NCBI RefSeq assembly: GCF_001815985.1
Contig: NZ_KV823574.1
Coordinates: 43,253-97,816 of the forward strand
DNA from: Corynebacterium sp. HMSC27B11
Lineage (GTDB): Bacteria > Actinomycetota > Actinomycetes > Mycobacteriales > Mycobacteriaceae
Length of the DNA stretch: 54,564 nt
Direction: 5' to 3'
Part shown: piece by piece, positions 39,270 through 48,361 of the stretch
How the letters are laid out: every line of letters begins with the position of its first letter
Numbering within the stretch: position 1 is the first letter of the stretch
Translations under genes and position numbers: made by a program
The notes under the pieces: model-generated
What the model was told of the DNA's origin: nothing
Databases searched by the model: none
Seen by the model: only the letters and a program-made list of their open reading frames with translations

Positions 39270-41231
39270 ATGAGTCTCGGCGGAAAACCCCGTCCCAGCA
39301 AGCCCCAGCCCGCGGCCGAACTACTCAAGGCCGGTAAAAGTTCCCAAGTCGGCTTGTATCCGCACGACCTGCACCCCGGGCTAGTCCCGGGCTTAAGCGT
39401 CGAGGATCAGAACAAGAACTTCGCGCTGGACCGCGTCGTCTTCTTTGTTACAGCTGCCTTCATCGTGGCCTTCATCGCCTGGGGTATCGCCTCCCCAGAA
39501 TCGGTGTCCACGGCCTCGGCGGCCGCCTACGACTGGGCGATGAATAACGCCGCGTGGCTGCTCAACCTCGTGATGAGCTTGGGCATCATCGTCATGCTCT
39601 ACTTGGCATTCTCCCGGTACGGCCAGATCCCGTTGGGCCGGGACGACGAGGAGCCAGAGTTCTCCCGATACTCGTGGATCGCGATGATGTTCGGCGCGGG
39701 CATCGGCGTGGGCGTGTTCTTCTTCGGCCCCTCCGAGCCCCTGGCGTACTACCTCTCGCCGCCGCCGGAAACCGTGGCCGCGGAAACCCCCGCCGCCCTG
39801 CACCAGGCGCTGGCCCAGTCCCACTTCCACTGGGGGCTATCCATCTGGGGGCTCTATGCATTGGTGGGCGGGGCACTGGCCTATTCCACCTACCGCCGTG
39901 GGCGCCCTTCTCTGCTGAGCTCCGTCTTCCGGCCCCTGCTGGGAACCCAGCCGAATGAGGGGATCGCGGGTCGAGTAATCGACATGATGGCGATCGTCGC
40001 CACCCTCTTCGGCACCGCCGCCACCCTCGGTCTATCCGCCCTGCAGATCGCCCAAGGTGTGGAGATCATCTCCGGGGCAGGCCCGCTGGCCAACAACGCG
40101 GTTATCGCCATCATTGGCGTGCTCGGCGTTGCCTTCGTCGTCAGCGCCGTGTCTGGCGTGGCCCGTGGCATCCGCTACCTGTCGAATATCAACATCACGC
40201 TGACGCTGCTGCTCGTCGCCTTCGTATTCATCTTCGGCCCGAGCCTCTTCCTGCTGAACTTGGTGCCATCCGGGGTTGCGACCTATATCGATCAGCTGCT
40301 GCCGATGATGGGCAAGTCCCTGTCCTGGGGTCAGGAGACCCTCGAGTTCCAGGGCGCGTGGACGGCCTTCTACTGGGCCTGGTGGATCGCCTGGACCCCA
40401 TTCGTCGGCATGTTCATCGCCCGCATCTCCCGGGGCCGCACCATCCGGGAGTTCGCGCTGGCAACGATCGCCGGACCGACCGCCATCCTGGTCCTAGCCT
40501 TCACCATCTTTGGTGGCGCCTCCATCACGTTCAGCCGGGAAGGCCGAGAGATGTTCGACGGCTCCGCGAATTCCGAGCAGGTTCTCTTCGCTCTCTTCGA
40601 CCAGCTGCCCCTGAACACGATCACCCCGTTCCTGCTGATCGCGGTTCTTACGATCTTCTTCGTGACGTCCGCGGACTCGGCGTCCGTGGTGATGGGAACC
40701 ATGTCCTCCCAGGGCAACCCCGCGCCGAACAAGTTGGTCGTGGTGTTCTGGGGTGCGTGCATGATGGGTATCGCCACGGTGATGCTGCTGGCCGGCGGGG
40801 AAACCGCGCTGACGGCGCTGCAGAACCTCACGATCCTCATCGCACTGCCGTTCTCGATCGTTCTGTTGGTGATGACCGTGGCCTTCCTCAAGGACCTGCG
40901 CACCGACCCGGCGGCGATCCGTAAGGACTACGCCAGCACCGCGGTGGAAAATGCGGTGGTCCGGGGTCTGGAGGAGCACGGCGATGACTTCGAGTTCACC
41001 GTCGCCTCCGCGCCGGAGGGCAGGGGAGCGGGCGCCCACTTCGACTCCTCGTCCGAAAACGTCACCGACTGGTACCAGCGCGTGGATGAGGAGGGCGAAG
41101 AGATCGCCTACGACCACGAGACCAAGCGGTGGGCGGACCAGGAGGACAGCACCTCGGATGAGCCGACTGATTCCGTAAGTTCCGCGTCACCTGCCGTCGA
41201 TGAGAACTCGGCGGAACAGCCGGAGCGTTAA
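39270..41231 (+). CDS. BCCT family sodium/compatible-solute transporter
   Basis: 653 residues with 12 predicted membrane helices between about 55 and 545. BCCT signatures: GAGIGVGVFFFGPSEPLAYY (about 148-167, the substrate/Na-binding stretch of TM3), WTAFYWAWWIAWTPFVGMF (TM8, aromatic cage), RISRGRTIREF, and FVTSADSASVVMG. Long tails: ~55 residues in front and ~110 acidic residues behind (HGDDFEFTV, VTDWYQRVDEEGEE), comparable to the osmosensing C-terminus of C. glutamicum BetP and the tails of EctP and LcoP. So it probably takes up betaine, ectoine or proline under osmotic stress; which one is not clear. ATG 39270 has AAGGAG 7 nt upstream. Confidence 0.92.
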   Translation: MSLGGKPRPSKPQPAAELLKAGKSSQVGLYPHDLHPGLVPGLSVEDQNKNFALDRVVFFVTAAFIVAFIAWGIASPESVSTASAAAYDWAMNNAAWLLNLVMSLGIIVMLYLAFSRYGQIPLGRDDEEPEFSRYSWIAMMFGAGIGVGVFFFGPSEPLAYYLSPPPETVAAETPAALHQALAQSHFHWGLSIWGLYALVGGALAYSTYRRGRPSLLSSVFRPLLGTQPNEGIAGRVIDMMAIVATLFGTAATLGLSALQIAQGVEIISGAGPLANNAVIAIIGVLGVAFVVSAVSGVARGIRYLSNINITLTLLLVAFVFIFGPSLFLLNLVPSGVATYIDQLLPMMGKSLSWGQETLEFQGAWTAFYWAWWIAWTPFVGMFIARISRGRTIREFALATIAGPTAILVLAFTIFGGASITFSREGREMFDGSANSEQVLFALFDQLPLNTITPFLLIAVLTIFFVTSADSASVVMGTMSSQGNPAPNKLVVVFWGACMMGIATVMLLAGGETALTALQNLTILIALPFSIVLLVMTVAFLKDLRTDPAAIRKDYASTAVENAVVRGLEEHGDDFEFTVASAPEGRGAGAHFDSSSENVTDWYQRVDEEGEEIAYDHETKRWADQEDSTSDEPTDSVSSASPAVDENSAEQPER

Positions 41232-41269
41232 GGCCTCAGCTGCCGGCGGTAGGTCCGGCAAAACATAAA

Positions 41270-41308
41270 GAAACCCTCGGCCCTGGAAATCCCAGGGCCG
41301 AGGGTTTC
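41270..41308. terminator. Bidirectional terminator between BCCT gene and greA
   Basis: 17-bp perfect stem GAAACCCTCGGCCCTGG / 41292-41308, loop AAATC, T- and A-rich flanks. It serves both convergent genes. Confidence 0.88.
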
Positions 41309-41342
41309 TCGCTGCCACAGTGGGGGCAGCGCCGCGTCAGCA

Positions 41343-41867
41343 CTACTTCTGCATCGCGCGCGGAATATCCAGATCTGGGTTATACGGCTCGGCCTCCACG
41401 AGGGTGACGCGCACCGTGTCGCCGGTCGGGGTCTCGTACTCGCGGGTCTCGCCGACCTTCGCACCAACCAGGGCGGCGCCCAGCGGGGCGTCGGTGGAGT
41501 AGGTCTCCAGCTCCGGGTTGGAGGATTCCAGGCCGCGGGTACCGATCAGGAAGGTCTCCTTGTCCTCCTCATCGTCGTCGTAGTAGACGTGCACGACGGT
41601 GCCGACCAGCGCGACGCCGGACTCCTGCGGAGCCTCACCGATGGTGGCGTTGTCCAGCAGCTCCTCGAGGTAGGCGATGCGGGCCTCCTCCTGGCCCTGC
41701 TGCTCGCGGGCTGCGTGGTAGCCACCGTTCTCCTTGAGGTCACCCTCCTCGCGGCGCTCATTGATCTCGGCGGCCAGGGCCGGGCGGTTCTCCTTCAGGG
41801 CGAACAGTTCCGCGTTGAGTCGGTCGTAGGATTCTTGGGTGAGCCAGGTGGTCTGATTGTCTGCCAT
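41343..41867 (-). CDS. greA: Transcription elongation factor GreA
   Basis: Stimulates RNA cleavage by backtracked RNA polymerase. 174 residues: N-terminal coiled coil [20 protein letters not shown] with [20 protein letters not shown] at its tip, the acidic DLKEN loop that enters the secondary channel, then the C-terminal FKBP-like domain ([26 protein letters not shown]-like [14 protein letters not shown]). ATG 41867 is chosen because AAGGAGG lies 9 nt upstream; the in-frame ATG 41876 directly touches the SD. The leader is about 155 nt if the -10 at 42029 is used. greA-DUF4307-mca is the M. tuberculosis Rv1080c-Rv1082 order. Confidence 0.96.
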   Translation of the reverse strand: MADNQTTWLTQESYDRLNAELFALKENRPALAAEINERREEGDLKENGGYHAAREQQGQEEARIAYLEELLDNATIGEAPQESGVALVGTVVHVYYDDDEEDKETFLIGTRGLESSNPELETYSTDAPLGAALVGAKVGETREYETPTGDTVRVTLVEAEPYNPDLDIPRAMQK

Positions 41868-42028
41868 CTGTGCCATCCTCCTTGGAAATTATGTCAGTAA
41901 TTTTCAGCTAATCCGGGCAATCACGGTCCATGCACTGTCCCCGGCGGTAGCGCCTTGGGTGGCGATAGCTTTGCAGGAAATGTCCCACGGTTTCGCCAAC
42001 GCCTGCCGGTTCTCGCTTGTCCGGGCGT

Positions 42029-42034
42029 ATTCTA
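42029..42034 (-). promoter_or_regulatory. Candidate greA -10 element
   Basis: TAGAAT on the minus strand in the 227-nt gap before greA. It would give a leader of about 155 nt, unusually long among the genes here. Confidence 0.4.
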
Positions 42035-42094
42035 GCACCGAATAGGCGCGAAAACTTCAGCCGACGCGTCGTCGGTTGCCCGTTCCTCGGTGGG

Positions 42095-42571
42095 CTACTG
42101 CTTCAGGTGGGAGGGGATGACCGAGGAGCAGCCGTAGATCTTCCCGGCGTAGCCCGGAACACGGGTGTTGATATCCACCGAGTGGCGGGAAGTCTTCGGC
42201 CCACCGGCAGGGACGTAGAACTCGCGGCGACCGACTTCATTCTTGTCGTAGTCCATCGCGGTGACGACGCAGTAAGCCGGCTGCGACGGATCCTCGCGGG
42301 TGACGTCGACGCGCATGTTCAGGCGGTTGTCGGACACCACGGAACCGCCGGACTCGACCGCGGTGACGTCCGCCGAGGACGCGTTCATGAACTGGTTGAC
42401 CGCGTAAGCCATCGCGCCGGCGATGAGGACGACCAGTGCGATGACCAGCACCTTGCCGGCGAAGGGGCGGTTGCGTTCAGTGCCGTAGCGGGCCTTCAGG
42501 GCATCGTCCGCGGGCATCTGCGCATCACCCGGGCGGGAGTTGGGAACCGAAGGGGAAGCATCAGAGGTCAT
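42095..42571 (-). CDS. DUF4307 membrane protein
   Basis: 158 residues: hydrophilic N-terminus with ARYGTERNRPFAGK, one membrane segment (about 41-60, VLVIALVVLIAGAMAYAVNQF), and an extracytoplasmic beta-rich domain with two Cys (PAYCVVTAMDYDKNEVGRREFYVPAGG and KIYGCSSVIPSHL). This matches the DUF4307 family, whose M. tuberculosis member is Rv1081c beside greA. The family function is unknown; the fold resembles LEA-type or FixG-like beta sandwiches, which is only an impression. greA lies downstream on the same strand with its own candidate promoter, and mca starts divergently 134 nt away. Confidence 0.87.
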   Translation of the reverse strand: MTSDASPSVPNSRPGDAQMPADDALKARYGTERNRPFAGKVLVIALVVLIAGAMAYAVNQFMNASSADVTAVESGGSVVSDNRLNMRVDVTREDPSQPAYCVVTAMDYDKNEVGRREFYVPAGGPKTSRHSVDINTRVPGYAGKIYGCSSVIPSHLKQ

Positions 42572-42693
42572 GGTGTTTTACATTCTAGGCAATGCGCCCA
42601 TAAAAGCAGATTTCCGCGTCCAGGATCGGCCGGATCCTGCGGTTGGGGCGCGGTGGGGAGATGCCGTGTGACTTCCCTTCATCGCGCGTGGAA

Positions 42694-42699
42694 CAATAT
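42694..42699 (+). promoter_or_regulatory. Candidate -10 element (mca)
   Basis: CAATAT, 6-nt gap to ATG 42706; this supports the short start over the in-frame GTG/ATG further upstream. Confidence 0.35.
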
Positions 42700-42705
42700 G
42701 GAAGT

Positions 42706-43683
42706 ATGACTGATTCGACGACGAGTGGCGCCCAGGGCGGTTATCGCGTGCTGGCGATTCACGCCCACCCGGATGATGAATCCAGCAAGGGCGCGGCGAC
42801 GATGGCTCGCTATATCGACGAAGGCCACCGAGTCCGCGTGCTGACCTGTACGGGCGGCGAGGAAGGCAGCATCCTCAATCCGAGGATGGACCGCCCCGAG
42901 GTGCACGAAAACCTGGTGGACGTGCGCCGGGAGGAAATGGCCCGCGCCGCAGAGATCCTGGGGGTGGAGCACCGCTGGCTGGGCTACCTGGACTCCGGGC
43001 TGCCGGAATCCGGCAAGCGGGAGGACCTCCCGGACGGCTGCTTTGCGCTGCAGGATGTCGACGAAGTCGCCGCCGAGGTGGTTGCACAGATCCGCGAGTT
43101 CCAGCCGCACGTGATCATCACCTATGACGAAAACGGTGGCTACCCGCACCCGGATCACCTGATGGTGCACGCGGTATCCATGCGCGCCTGGGAACTGGCA
43201 GGAGATCCCGAGTATCGCCCCGACTTGGGTGAAGCCTGGGCTCCGCTGAAGCTGTACTACACGCACGGTTTCGTGGTGACCCGCTTCAACATGCTCGCCG
43301 AGGCGGTGGCACAGCGACAGGCCAATGGCGCGATGACCCTGCGCGAGTACCAGCACACCATGACGCAGCTGGCTTTCTGGCGTGCAAAGCAGGACGTCTA
43401 CCCCCGCGTGACGACCCGCGTGAACGCTGCCGATTGGTTCGATCGCCGCGACGCCGCGCTGACCGCACATGCCACCCAGATCGACCCGGACGGGCCGTTC
43501 TTCGGTGTGGACGTGGACGTGCAGCGCGAGACGTGGCCCACGGAAGAGTTCGAATTAGCGAAGACCCGGGTGGCCACTACACTGCCAGAGAGAGAACTCA
43601 CCGCGGGCCTGCCTCCGGTGGGCAGCGCCGATGAACTCAGCCAGAGTCAGCCGCCAGAGGTGCCGGTGCGCCCCGAGCAGTAG
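42706..43683 (+). CDS. mca: Mycothiol S-conjugate amidase
   Basis: Zinc amidase that cleaves mycothiol conjugates so toxins leave the cell as mercapturic acids. 325 residues, LmbE/PIG-L superfamily: AIHAHPDDESSKGAATMARY holds the His-Asp-Asp zinc motif, LTCTGGEEGSILNP follows, and VIITYDENGGYPHPDHLMVH carries the third ligand. Mca is distinguished from the paralogue MshB by this length and by the FDRRDAALTAHATQIDPDGPFFGV segment. ATG 42706 is preferred because of the -10-like element just before it; the 21 codons upstream lack conservation signals. It shows the organism makes mycothiol, placing it in the Actinobacteria. Confidence 0.94.
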   Translation: MTDSTTSGAQGGYRVLAIHAHPDDESSKGAATMARYIDEGHRVRVLTCTGGEEGSILNPRMDRPEVHENLVDVRREEMARAAEILGVEHRWLGYLDSGLPESGKREDLPDGCFALQDVDEVAAEVVAQIREFQPHVIITYDENGGYPHPDHLMVHAVSMRAWELAGDPEYRPDLGEAWAPLKLYYTHGFVVTRFNMLAEAVAQRQANGAMTLREYQHTMTQLAFWRAKQDVYPRVTTRVNAADWFDRRDAALTAHATQIDPDGPFFGVDVDVQRETWPTEEFELAKTRVATTLPERELTAGLPPVGSADELSQSQPPEVPVRPEQ

Positions 43684-43744
43684 GATTTCCGCTAGAGAAT
43701 TTTTAGCCAAGTACTCACACACGGCTTGACCGCCGCCGAAGGGA

Positions 43745-44233
43745 ATGGATGACATGTTCGCAGCTCTTTCGACCCCTGCTCTGCCAGCAGCGGATCTGGT
43801 GACCGCAGGGGCGGCGTACACGACCACTGTTATCGCCCAGGGCCCAACCCCCAATACGGGCCCGCGCGGCGAGGAATTCGGCAAGGCCTCGCCGGTCGGG
43901 CTGTTCGTCATCCTGGGGCTGCTCTTCGTGGTCATCGTCATCGGATTCGGAATGAACCGCAGGCTGCGCCGCCTGGAACGCCGCCGCGCCTTCGCCGAGC
44001 AGCACGGCATCGACGTGTTCGATGAGGAGCGACTCAACAAGGCCATGGAGGAGAGCGGCTACGAGGAGTACGCGAAGGGCGGAGCGATGTTCGCCCGCAC
44101 CGAGGTGCCGCAGACTGATGCTCGTTTCGAGCCGGCCTCCGGGATTGGCACGCAGCTCACCGGGCCCGACGCGATCGACGCGGAGCGCGCGAAGGCCGAG
44201 GAAGAAGACGAAGACGAGAATCCTGCACGCTAA
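43745..44233 (+). CDS. Small membrane protein between mca and uppS
   Basis: 162 residues with one confident membrane segment (about 51-71, VGLFVILGLLFVVIVIGFGM), an N-terminal extracytoplasmic stretch of about 50 residues, and a charged cytoplasmic tail beginning NRRLRRLERRRAFAEQHG and ending in acidic EEEDEDEN. It matches in place and type the Rv1083-like proteins that follow mca in mycobacteria; the function is unknown. The start ATG 43745 has GAAGGG just upstream. An alternative ATG 43754 would drop three residues. uppS starts 18 nt after the stop on the same strand, so the three genes may form an operon. Confidence 0.85.
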   Translation: MDDMFAALSTPALPAADLVTAGAAYTTTVIAQGPTPNTGPRGEEFGKASPVGLFVILGLLFVVIVIGFGMNRRLRRLERRRAFAEQHGIDVFDEERLNKAMEESGYEEYAKGGAMFARTEVPQTDARFEPASGIGTQLTGPDAIDAERAKAEEEDEDENPAR

Positions 44234-44251
44234 GCGAGAGGATTTACAATC

Positions 44252-45067
44252 GTGCGTCTACCAAAGCTTGCGGCAGCGATCGGGCGAACCGAGCCGCTGA
44301 AGAGGCTCGCCAGCCTGCTCTATCCCGCCTACGAGGCGCGGCTGGCTCGCTCTCTACGGGATTTGCCGCGCCCGGCTCACATCGCAATCATGGCCGACGG
44401 TAACCGTCGCTGGGCTAGGGAGAACGGCTTCACCGACGTCTCCCATGGGCATCGCGTGGGCGCCCGGAAGATCGCCGAGATGTGCAATTGGTGCGACGAG
44501 ATGGGCATCGCCTCGGTGACCGTCTACCTGCTCAGCACAGAGAACCTCAAGCGTAAGCCGGAGGAACTCGAGCTACTGGTCAAAATCATTGGGGACGTCG
44601 CCGACGAGCTTGGGCGGGCGAAGGCCGGATTCCGCGTGCGCTCCGTGGGGCACCTCGAGCTGCTGCCGCAGCAGCTTCGGGAACGCCTGGAATACAACGA
44701 GCAGCTCACCGCCAATAACACGGGCGTGTGCGTCAACGTCGCCGTCGGCTACGGCGGGCGTCAGGAAATCGTCGACGCGGTACGAGACACCGTCGCGGAA
44801 CTCGCTGCGGATGGCACGCCGGCGGACGAGATCGCCGAGAAGATCACCGTCGACTCCCTGGGTAATCACATGTACACCAAGGGGCAGCCGGACCCGGATC
44901 TGGTGATTCGGACCTCGGGGGAGCAGCGGCTCTCGGGCTTTCTGCTGTGGCAGTCCGCCTACTCCGAGATTTGGTTCACGGACACCTACTGGCCGGCCTT
45001 CCGGCGGGTGGACTTCCTCCGCGCGCTGCGGGAGTACTCCCAGCGTCACCGCCGTTTCGGGCTCTAG
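44252..45067 (+). CDS. uppS: Isoprenyl (cis-prenyl) transferase, Rv1086-like
   Basis: Condenses isopentenyl diphosphate units onto an allylic primer, giving short (Z,E-farnesyl) or long (decaprenyl) diphosphate carriers for cell wall synthesis. 271 residues. HIAIMADGNRRWARENG has the catalytic Asp, then GHRVGARKIAEM, YLLSTENLKRKPEEL, and the diphosphate-binding DLVIRTSGEQRLSGFLLWQSAYSEIWF. The operon position after mca matches M. tuberculosis Rv1086, a Z,E-farnesyl diphosphate synthase, so the short-chain product is likelier. GTG 44252 follows AGCGAGAGG. Chain length cannot be read with certainty from sequence. Confidence 0.92.
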   Translation: MRLPKLAAAIGRTEPLKRLASLLYPAYEARLARSLRDLPRPAHIAIMADGNRRWARENGFTDVSHGHRVGARKIAEMCNWCDEMGIASVTVYLLSTENLKRKPEELELLVKIIGDVADELGRAKAGFRVRSVGHLELLPQQLRERLEYNEQLTANNTGVCVNVAVGYGGRQEIVDAVRDTVAELAADGTPADEIAEKITVDSLGNHMYTKGQPDPDLVIRTSGEQRLSGFLLWQSAYSEIWFTDTYWPAFRRVDFLRALREYSQRHRRFGL

Positions 45068-45086
45068 ACCGGCGTTGTGCTGGTAG

Positions 45087-45112
45087 CCCGGACCCGTCAC
45101 AGACGGGCCGGG
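45087..45112. terminator. Hairpin between uppS and coaA
   Basis: CCCGG-A-CCCGT (45087-45097), loop CACAG, ACGGGCCGGG (45103-45112): 10 bp with one bulged A. Placed between convergent genes; no long T-run. Confidence 0.6.
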
Positions 45113-45136
45113 GGTAGTGCCAGCTGGGGAGCGAGG

Positions 45137-46084
45137 CTAGATCTTGCGCATCCGCACCCGGTCGACGAGGTGATCTGCGCCCTTGCGCATCACCAGGCTG
45201 GCCCGGATCCGGGTCGGCAGGATGTTCTCCATGAGGTTCGGCAGGTTCACCGTCTGCCAGATCTCCCGGGCCACCTGAGAGGCCTGTGCATCGCTCAGCC
45301 CAGCGAGGTGGTGGAAGTGCGCGTCCGGATCCTTGAAGGCGGTGTTCTTCAGCCGCAGGAAGCGGGAAATGTACCAGTCTTCGATGTCCTCGACCCGGGC
45401 GTCGACATAGACGGAGAAGTCGAAGAGGTCGCTGACCATGAGGGTCGGGCCTGTCTGCAGCACGTTGAGCCCCTCGACGATGAGGATATCGGGCTGGTCG
45501 ACGACTTCGAACTCGCCCGCGATCCGGTCGTAGGCCTCGTGCGAGTAAACCGGTGCCTTGACGTTGCGGGCGCCTGATTTCACCTTGGTCACGAAGTTCA
45601 GAAGCGCCTGTTGGTCATAGGACTCGGGGAAGCCCTTGCGGTGCAGCAGGCGGCGGCGTTCCAGCTCGGCGGTGGGGAAGAGGAAGCCATCTGTGGTGAT
45701 CAGGTCCACCCGGGGGCTGGACTCCCAGCGCTGCAGCAGCACCTGGAGCACACGCGCGGTGGTGGACTTTCCGACGGCCACAGAGCCGGACACACCGATG
45801 ATGTACGGGGTGGGAGGCATCGGCTCGCCGATGAAGGTCTCGGTGGCCTGATTCAGGCTGCGCTGTGCCTCGACCCGCAGGTTGATGAGGCGGGAGAGCG
45901 GCAGGTAGACCTCGCTGACCTCGTCCAGGTCAATCTCGTCGCCGATGCCGCGCAGCTGGTCGAGCTCGGATTCGCTCAAGACCTGTGGCATGGACTTGCG
46001 GAGTTCGCGCCACTGGCTCCTCTTGAGCTCGATGAAGGGCGATACAGCCGCGTCCGCGGAGGCGCGCTGGGGCGTACGATTCAT
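45137..46084 (-). CDS. coaA: Type I pantothenate kinase
   Basis: First committed step of coenzyme A synthesis: phosphorylates pantothenate. 315 residues, full length. P-loop [17 protein letters not shown] (about 89-105), [17 protein letters not shown], the catalytic and substrate segment [36 protein letters not shown], and the C-terminal [17 protein letters not shown] are all as in E. coli CoaA. ATG 46084 is preferred: CACAAT lies 6 nt upstream at leaderless distance, and upstream codons back to ATG 46120 look non-coding. It is divergent from glyA and convergent with uppS. Confidence 0.95.
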   Translation of the reverse strand: MNRTPQRASADAAVSPFIELKRSQWRELRKSMPQVLSESELDQLRGIGDEIDLDEVSEVYLPLSRLINLRVEAQRSLNQATETFIGEPMPPTPYIIGVSGSVAVGKSTTARVLQVLLQRWESSPRVDLITTDGFLFPTAELERRRLLHRKGFPESYDQQALLNFVTKVKSGARNVKAPVYSHEAYDRIAGEFEVVDQPDILIVEGLNVLQTGPTLMVSDLFDFSVYVDARVEDIEDWYISRFLRLKNTAFKDPDAHFHHLAGLSDAQASQVAREIWQTVNLPNLMENILPTRIRASLVMRKGADHLVDRVRMRKI

Positions 46085-46090
46085 GGCCTC

Positions 46091-46096
46091 ATTGTG
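46091..46096 (-). promoter_or_regulatory. Candidate -10 element (leaderless coaA)
   Basis: CACAAT on the minus strand, 6-nt gap (GAGGCC) to the ATG. The GAGG is too close to serve as a normal SD. Confidence 0.45.
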
Positions 46097-46160
46097 CCTG
46101 TGTGGGGGGAGATAACCCAAATGTGCTAGGTGCGCTGTGACCTGCGTCCGGGGCAGACGC

Positions 46161-46166
46161 TAAGAT
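46161..46166 (+). promoter_or_regulatory. Candidate -10 element (glyA)
   Basis: TAAGAT about 95 nt before the glyA ATG. It gives a leader of roughly 88 nt that includes GGAGGTATACACC and the SD GAAGGAAGG. Confidence 0.4.
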
Positions 46167-46260
46167 GTGGGGCGCAACGCAACAACACCTTCTACCCCCA
46201 AGGATCGGTCTGCATTCTTGGAGGTATACACCTTTTTTGAAGGAAGGCCGACGGAAACTT

Positions 46261-47562
46261 ATGTCCGATTCTCCACAGACCATCCAGCACAACGTGCCGC
46301 TGGCTGAACTCGACCCGGATGTCGCCCGCGCCATCGACGGCGAGCTGGCCCGCCAGCGCAACACTCTCGAGATGATCGCGAGTGAGAACTTTGTGCCGCG
46401 CGCAGTGCTGCAGGCGCAGGGCTCCGTCCTGACCAATAAGTACGCCGAGGGCTACCCGGGACGCCGCTACTACGGCGGCTGCGAGCACGTCGACGTCATC
46501 GAGGATCTGGCCCGCGACCGCGCGAAGCAGGTCTTCGGCGCAGAGTTCGCCAACGTGCAGCCGCACGCTGGTGCGCAGGCCAACGCCGCGGTCCTCATGG
46601 CACTGGCTAGCCCGCGGGATAAGATCCTGGGCCTGTCCCTAGCCCACGGTGGTCACCTGACCCACGGCATGCACCTGAACTTCTCCGGCAAGCTCTACGA
46701 GGCCATCGCCTACGAGGTGGACCCGGAGACCATGCGCATCGACATGGATAAGGTCCGCGAGCAAGCGCTCAAGGAGAAGCCGACCGTCATCATCGCCGGC
46801 TGGTCCGCTTACCCGCGCCACCAGGACTTCGCTGCCTTCCGCTCCATCGCGGACGAGGTCGGCGCGAAGCTGTGGGTCGACATGGCCCACTTCGCAGGTC
46901 TGGTTGCTGCCGGCCTGCACCCGTCCCCGGTCCCGCACGCTGACGTCGTGTCCACCACCGTGCACAAGACCCTGGGTGGTCCGCGTTCCGGCCTGATCCT
47001 GGCGAAGCAGGAGTGGGCGAAGAAGCTGAACTCCGCAGTCTTCCCGGGTCAGCAGGGTGGTCCGCTGATGCACGCCGTTGCCGCGAAGGCCGTGGCCATG
47101 AAGGTTGCCCAGACCGACGAGTTCCGCGACCGCCAGGCCCGCACCCTCGAGGGCGCGAAGATCCTGGCTGAGCGCCTGTCTGCCGCTGACACCAAGGGTG
47201 CTGGCGTCGAGGTGCTCACCGGCGGCACCGATGTTCACCTGGTGCTGGCTGACCTGCGCCACTCCGAGCTGGACGGCCAGCAGGCGGAGGATCTGCTGCA
47301 CGAGGTTGGCATCACCGTTAACCGCAATGCCGTTCCTTTCGACCCGCGCCCGCCGATGGTCACCTCCGGCCTGCGCATCGGTACCCCGGCCCTGGCTTCC
47401 CGCGGCCTGGACACCGCCGCCTTCACCGAGGTCGCGGACGTCATCGGTACCGCGCTGGCGCAGGGTAAGAACGCCGACGTCGACGCGCTGCGCGCTCGCG
47501 TTTCCAAGGTCGCCGAGGACTTCCCGCTGTACGAGGGCCTCGAAGACTGGAAGCTGGTCTAA
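46261..47562 (+). CDS. glyA: Serine hydroxymethyltransferase
   Basis: Interconverts serine and glycine with transfer of a one-carbon unit to tetrahydrofolate. 433 residues, PLP fold type [20 protein letters not shown] and [18 protein letters not shown] at the N-terminus, [11 protein letters not shown], the Asp in [21 protein letters not shown], and the PLP Lys in [23 protein letters not shown] follows. ATG 46261 is preceded by GAAGGAAGG about 13 nt upstream. Codon use is strongly biased, consistent with high expression. pncA begins 2 nt after the stop. It is divergent from coaA. Confidence 0.97.
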   Translation: MSDSPQTIQHNVPLAELDPDVARAIDGELARQRNTLEMIASENFVPRAVLQAQGSVLTNKYAEGYPGRRYYGGCEHVDVIEDLARDRAKQVFGAEFANVQPHAGAQANAAVLMALASPRDKILGLSLAHGGHLTHGMHLNFSGKLYEAIAYEVDPETMRIDMDKVREQALKEKPTVIIAGWSAYPRHQDFAAFRSIADEVGAKLWVDMAHFAGLVAAGLHPSPVPHADVVSTTVHKTLGGPRSGLILAKQEWAKKLNSAVFPGQQGGPLMHAVAAKAVAMKVAQTDEFRDRQARTLEGAKILAERLSAADTKGAGVEVLTGGTDVHLVLADLRHSELDGQQAEDLLHEVGITVNRNAVPFDPRPPMVTSGLRIGTPALASRGLDTAAFTEVADVIGTALAQGKNADVDALRARVSKVAEDFPLYEGLEDWKLV

Positions 47563-47564
47563 CA

Positions 47565-48239
47565 ATGGCGGAGTCCGCTGTGAACCCGCAGGACGGCCAG
47601 GCTCGCTCCGCGTCCCAGTCCGCTGGGGCGGGGCACGCGCTGATCATCGTCGACGTGCAGAATGACTTCGTTGACGGCAGCCTGGCCACCGAACGTGGTG
47701 CGCAGGCCGCCGAGGCGATCAGCAAGCACATTGCTGGCCTGCACCGCTACGACGTCATCGTGGGCACCAAGGATTGGCACATCGACCCGGCCGGGCACTT
47801 CGCCCCGGAGGGCGCGGAACCGGACTACCAGGACACCTGGCCGGTGCACTGCGTTGCCGGGACCACCGGCGCGCAGTCGCACCCGGCGCTGGCGACTGAT
47901 CAGGTCGAGGCGTGGTTCCACAAGGGTGAGTACGAGCCCGCCTACTCGGGCTTTGAAGGCCACCTCGCGGACTCTCTTGCCACCACGGAAGCGAACAGCG
48001 CTGCTGCCGAAGCGGAGCGTCCGAAGGTGCTGCTCGCAGAATGGTTGCGCTCCCGCCGGATTGGTCAGGTGACCGTGGTCGGCATCGCGACCGACTTCTG
48101 CGTGCGCGCCACCGCGCTGGATGCGAAGGCCGAGGGCTTCGGCGTCACTGTCATCCCGCGCCTGTGCGCGCCGGTGTCAGCGGCGGGGGAGGAAGCGACC
48201 CTCGCCGAACTGCGTGAGGCCGGCGTCGAGGTGAAGTAG
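47565..48239 (+). CDS. pncA: Nicotinamidase (PncA), isochorismatase fold
   Basis: Deamidates nicotinamide to nicotinate for NAD salvage and activates pyrazinamide in mycobacteria. 224 residues. The catalytic triad is visible: Asp30 in IIVDVQNDF, Lys in WFHKGEYEPAYSGFEG, and Cys in GIATDFCVRATAL. The metal site is DWHIDPAGHF. The first ~22 residues are a hydrophilic extension; an insert TEANSAAAEAERPKVL near 140-155 lengthens the usual ~190. ATG 47565 lies 2 nt after the glyA stop, so translational coupling is likely. Terminator at 48262-48295. Confidence 0.92.
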   Translation: MAESAVNPQDGQARSASQSAGAGHALIIVDVQNDFVDGSLATERGAQAAEAISKHIAGLHRYDVIVGTKDWHIDPAGHFAPEGAEPDYQDTWPVHCVAGTTGAQSHPALATDQVEAWFHKGEYEPAYSGFEGHLADSLATTEANSAAAEAERPKVLLAEWLRSRRIGQVTVVGIATDFCVRATALDAKAEGFGVTVIPRLCAPVSAAGEEATLAELREAGVEVK

Positions 48240-48261
48240 CCGCAGTCGCGACGTAAAGCTA

Positions 48262-48295
48262 AAAGAACCCGATGGTGGAAACCATCGGGTTCTTT
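48262..48295. terminator. Bidirectional terminator after pncA
   Basis: AAAGAACCCGATGGT (48262-48276), loop GGAA, perfect right arm 48281-48295 ending TTCTTT. Between convergent pncA and the acyl-CoA dehydrogenase gene. Confidence 0.88.
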
Positions 48296-48361
48296 CATGT
48301 CTAACTCACCCAGGCGGGCGGCTCAGGCTGCGCCCGCCCGGCGAGGGGCAAGGGGAGTGGC

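Noticed and set aside
46219..46242. Mini-hairpin AGGT-ATAC-ACCT followed by TTTTTT in the glyA leader, as an attenuator.
   Set aside because: Only 4 bp of stem; too weak to terminate.
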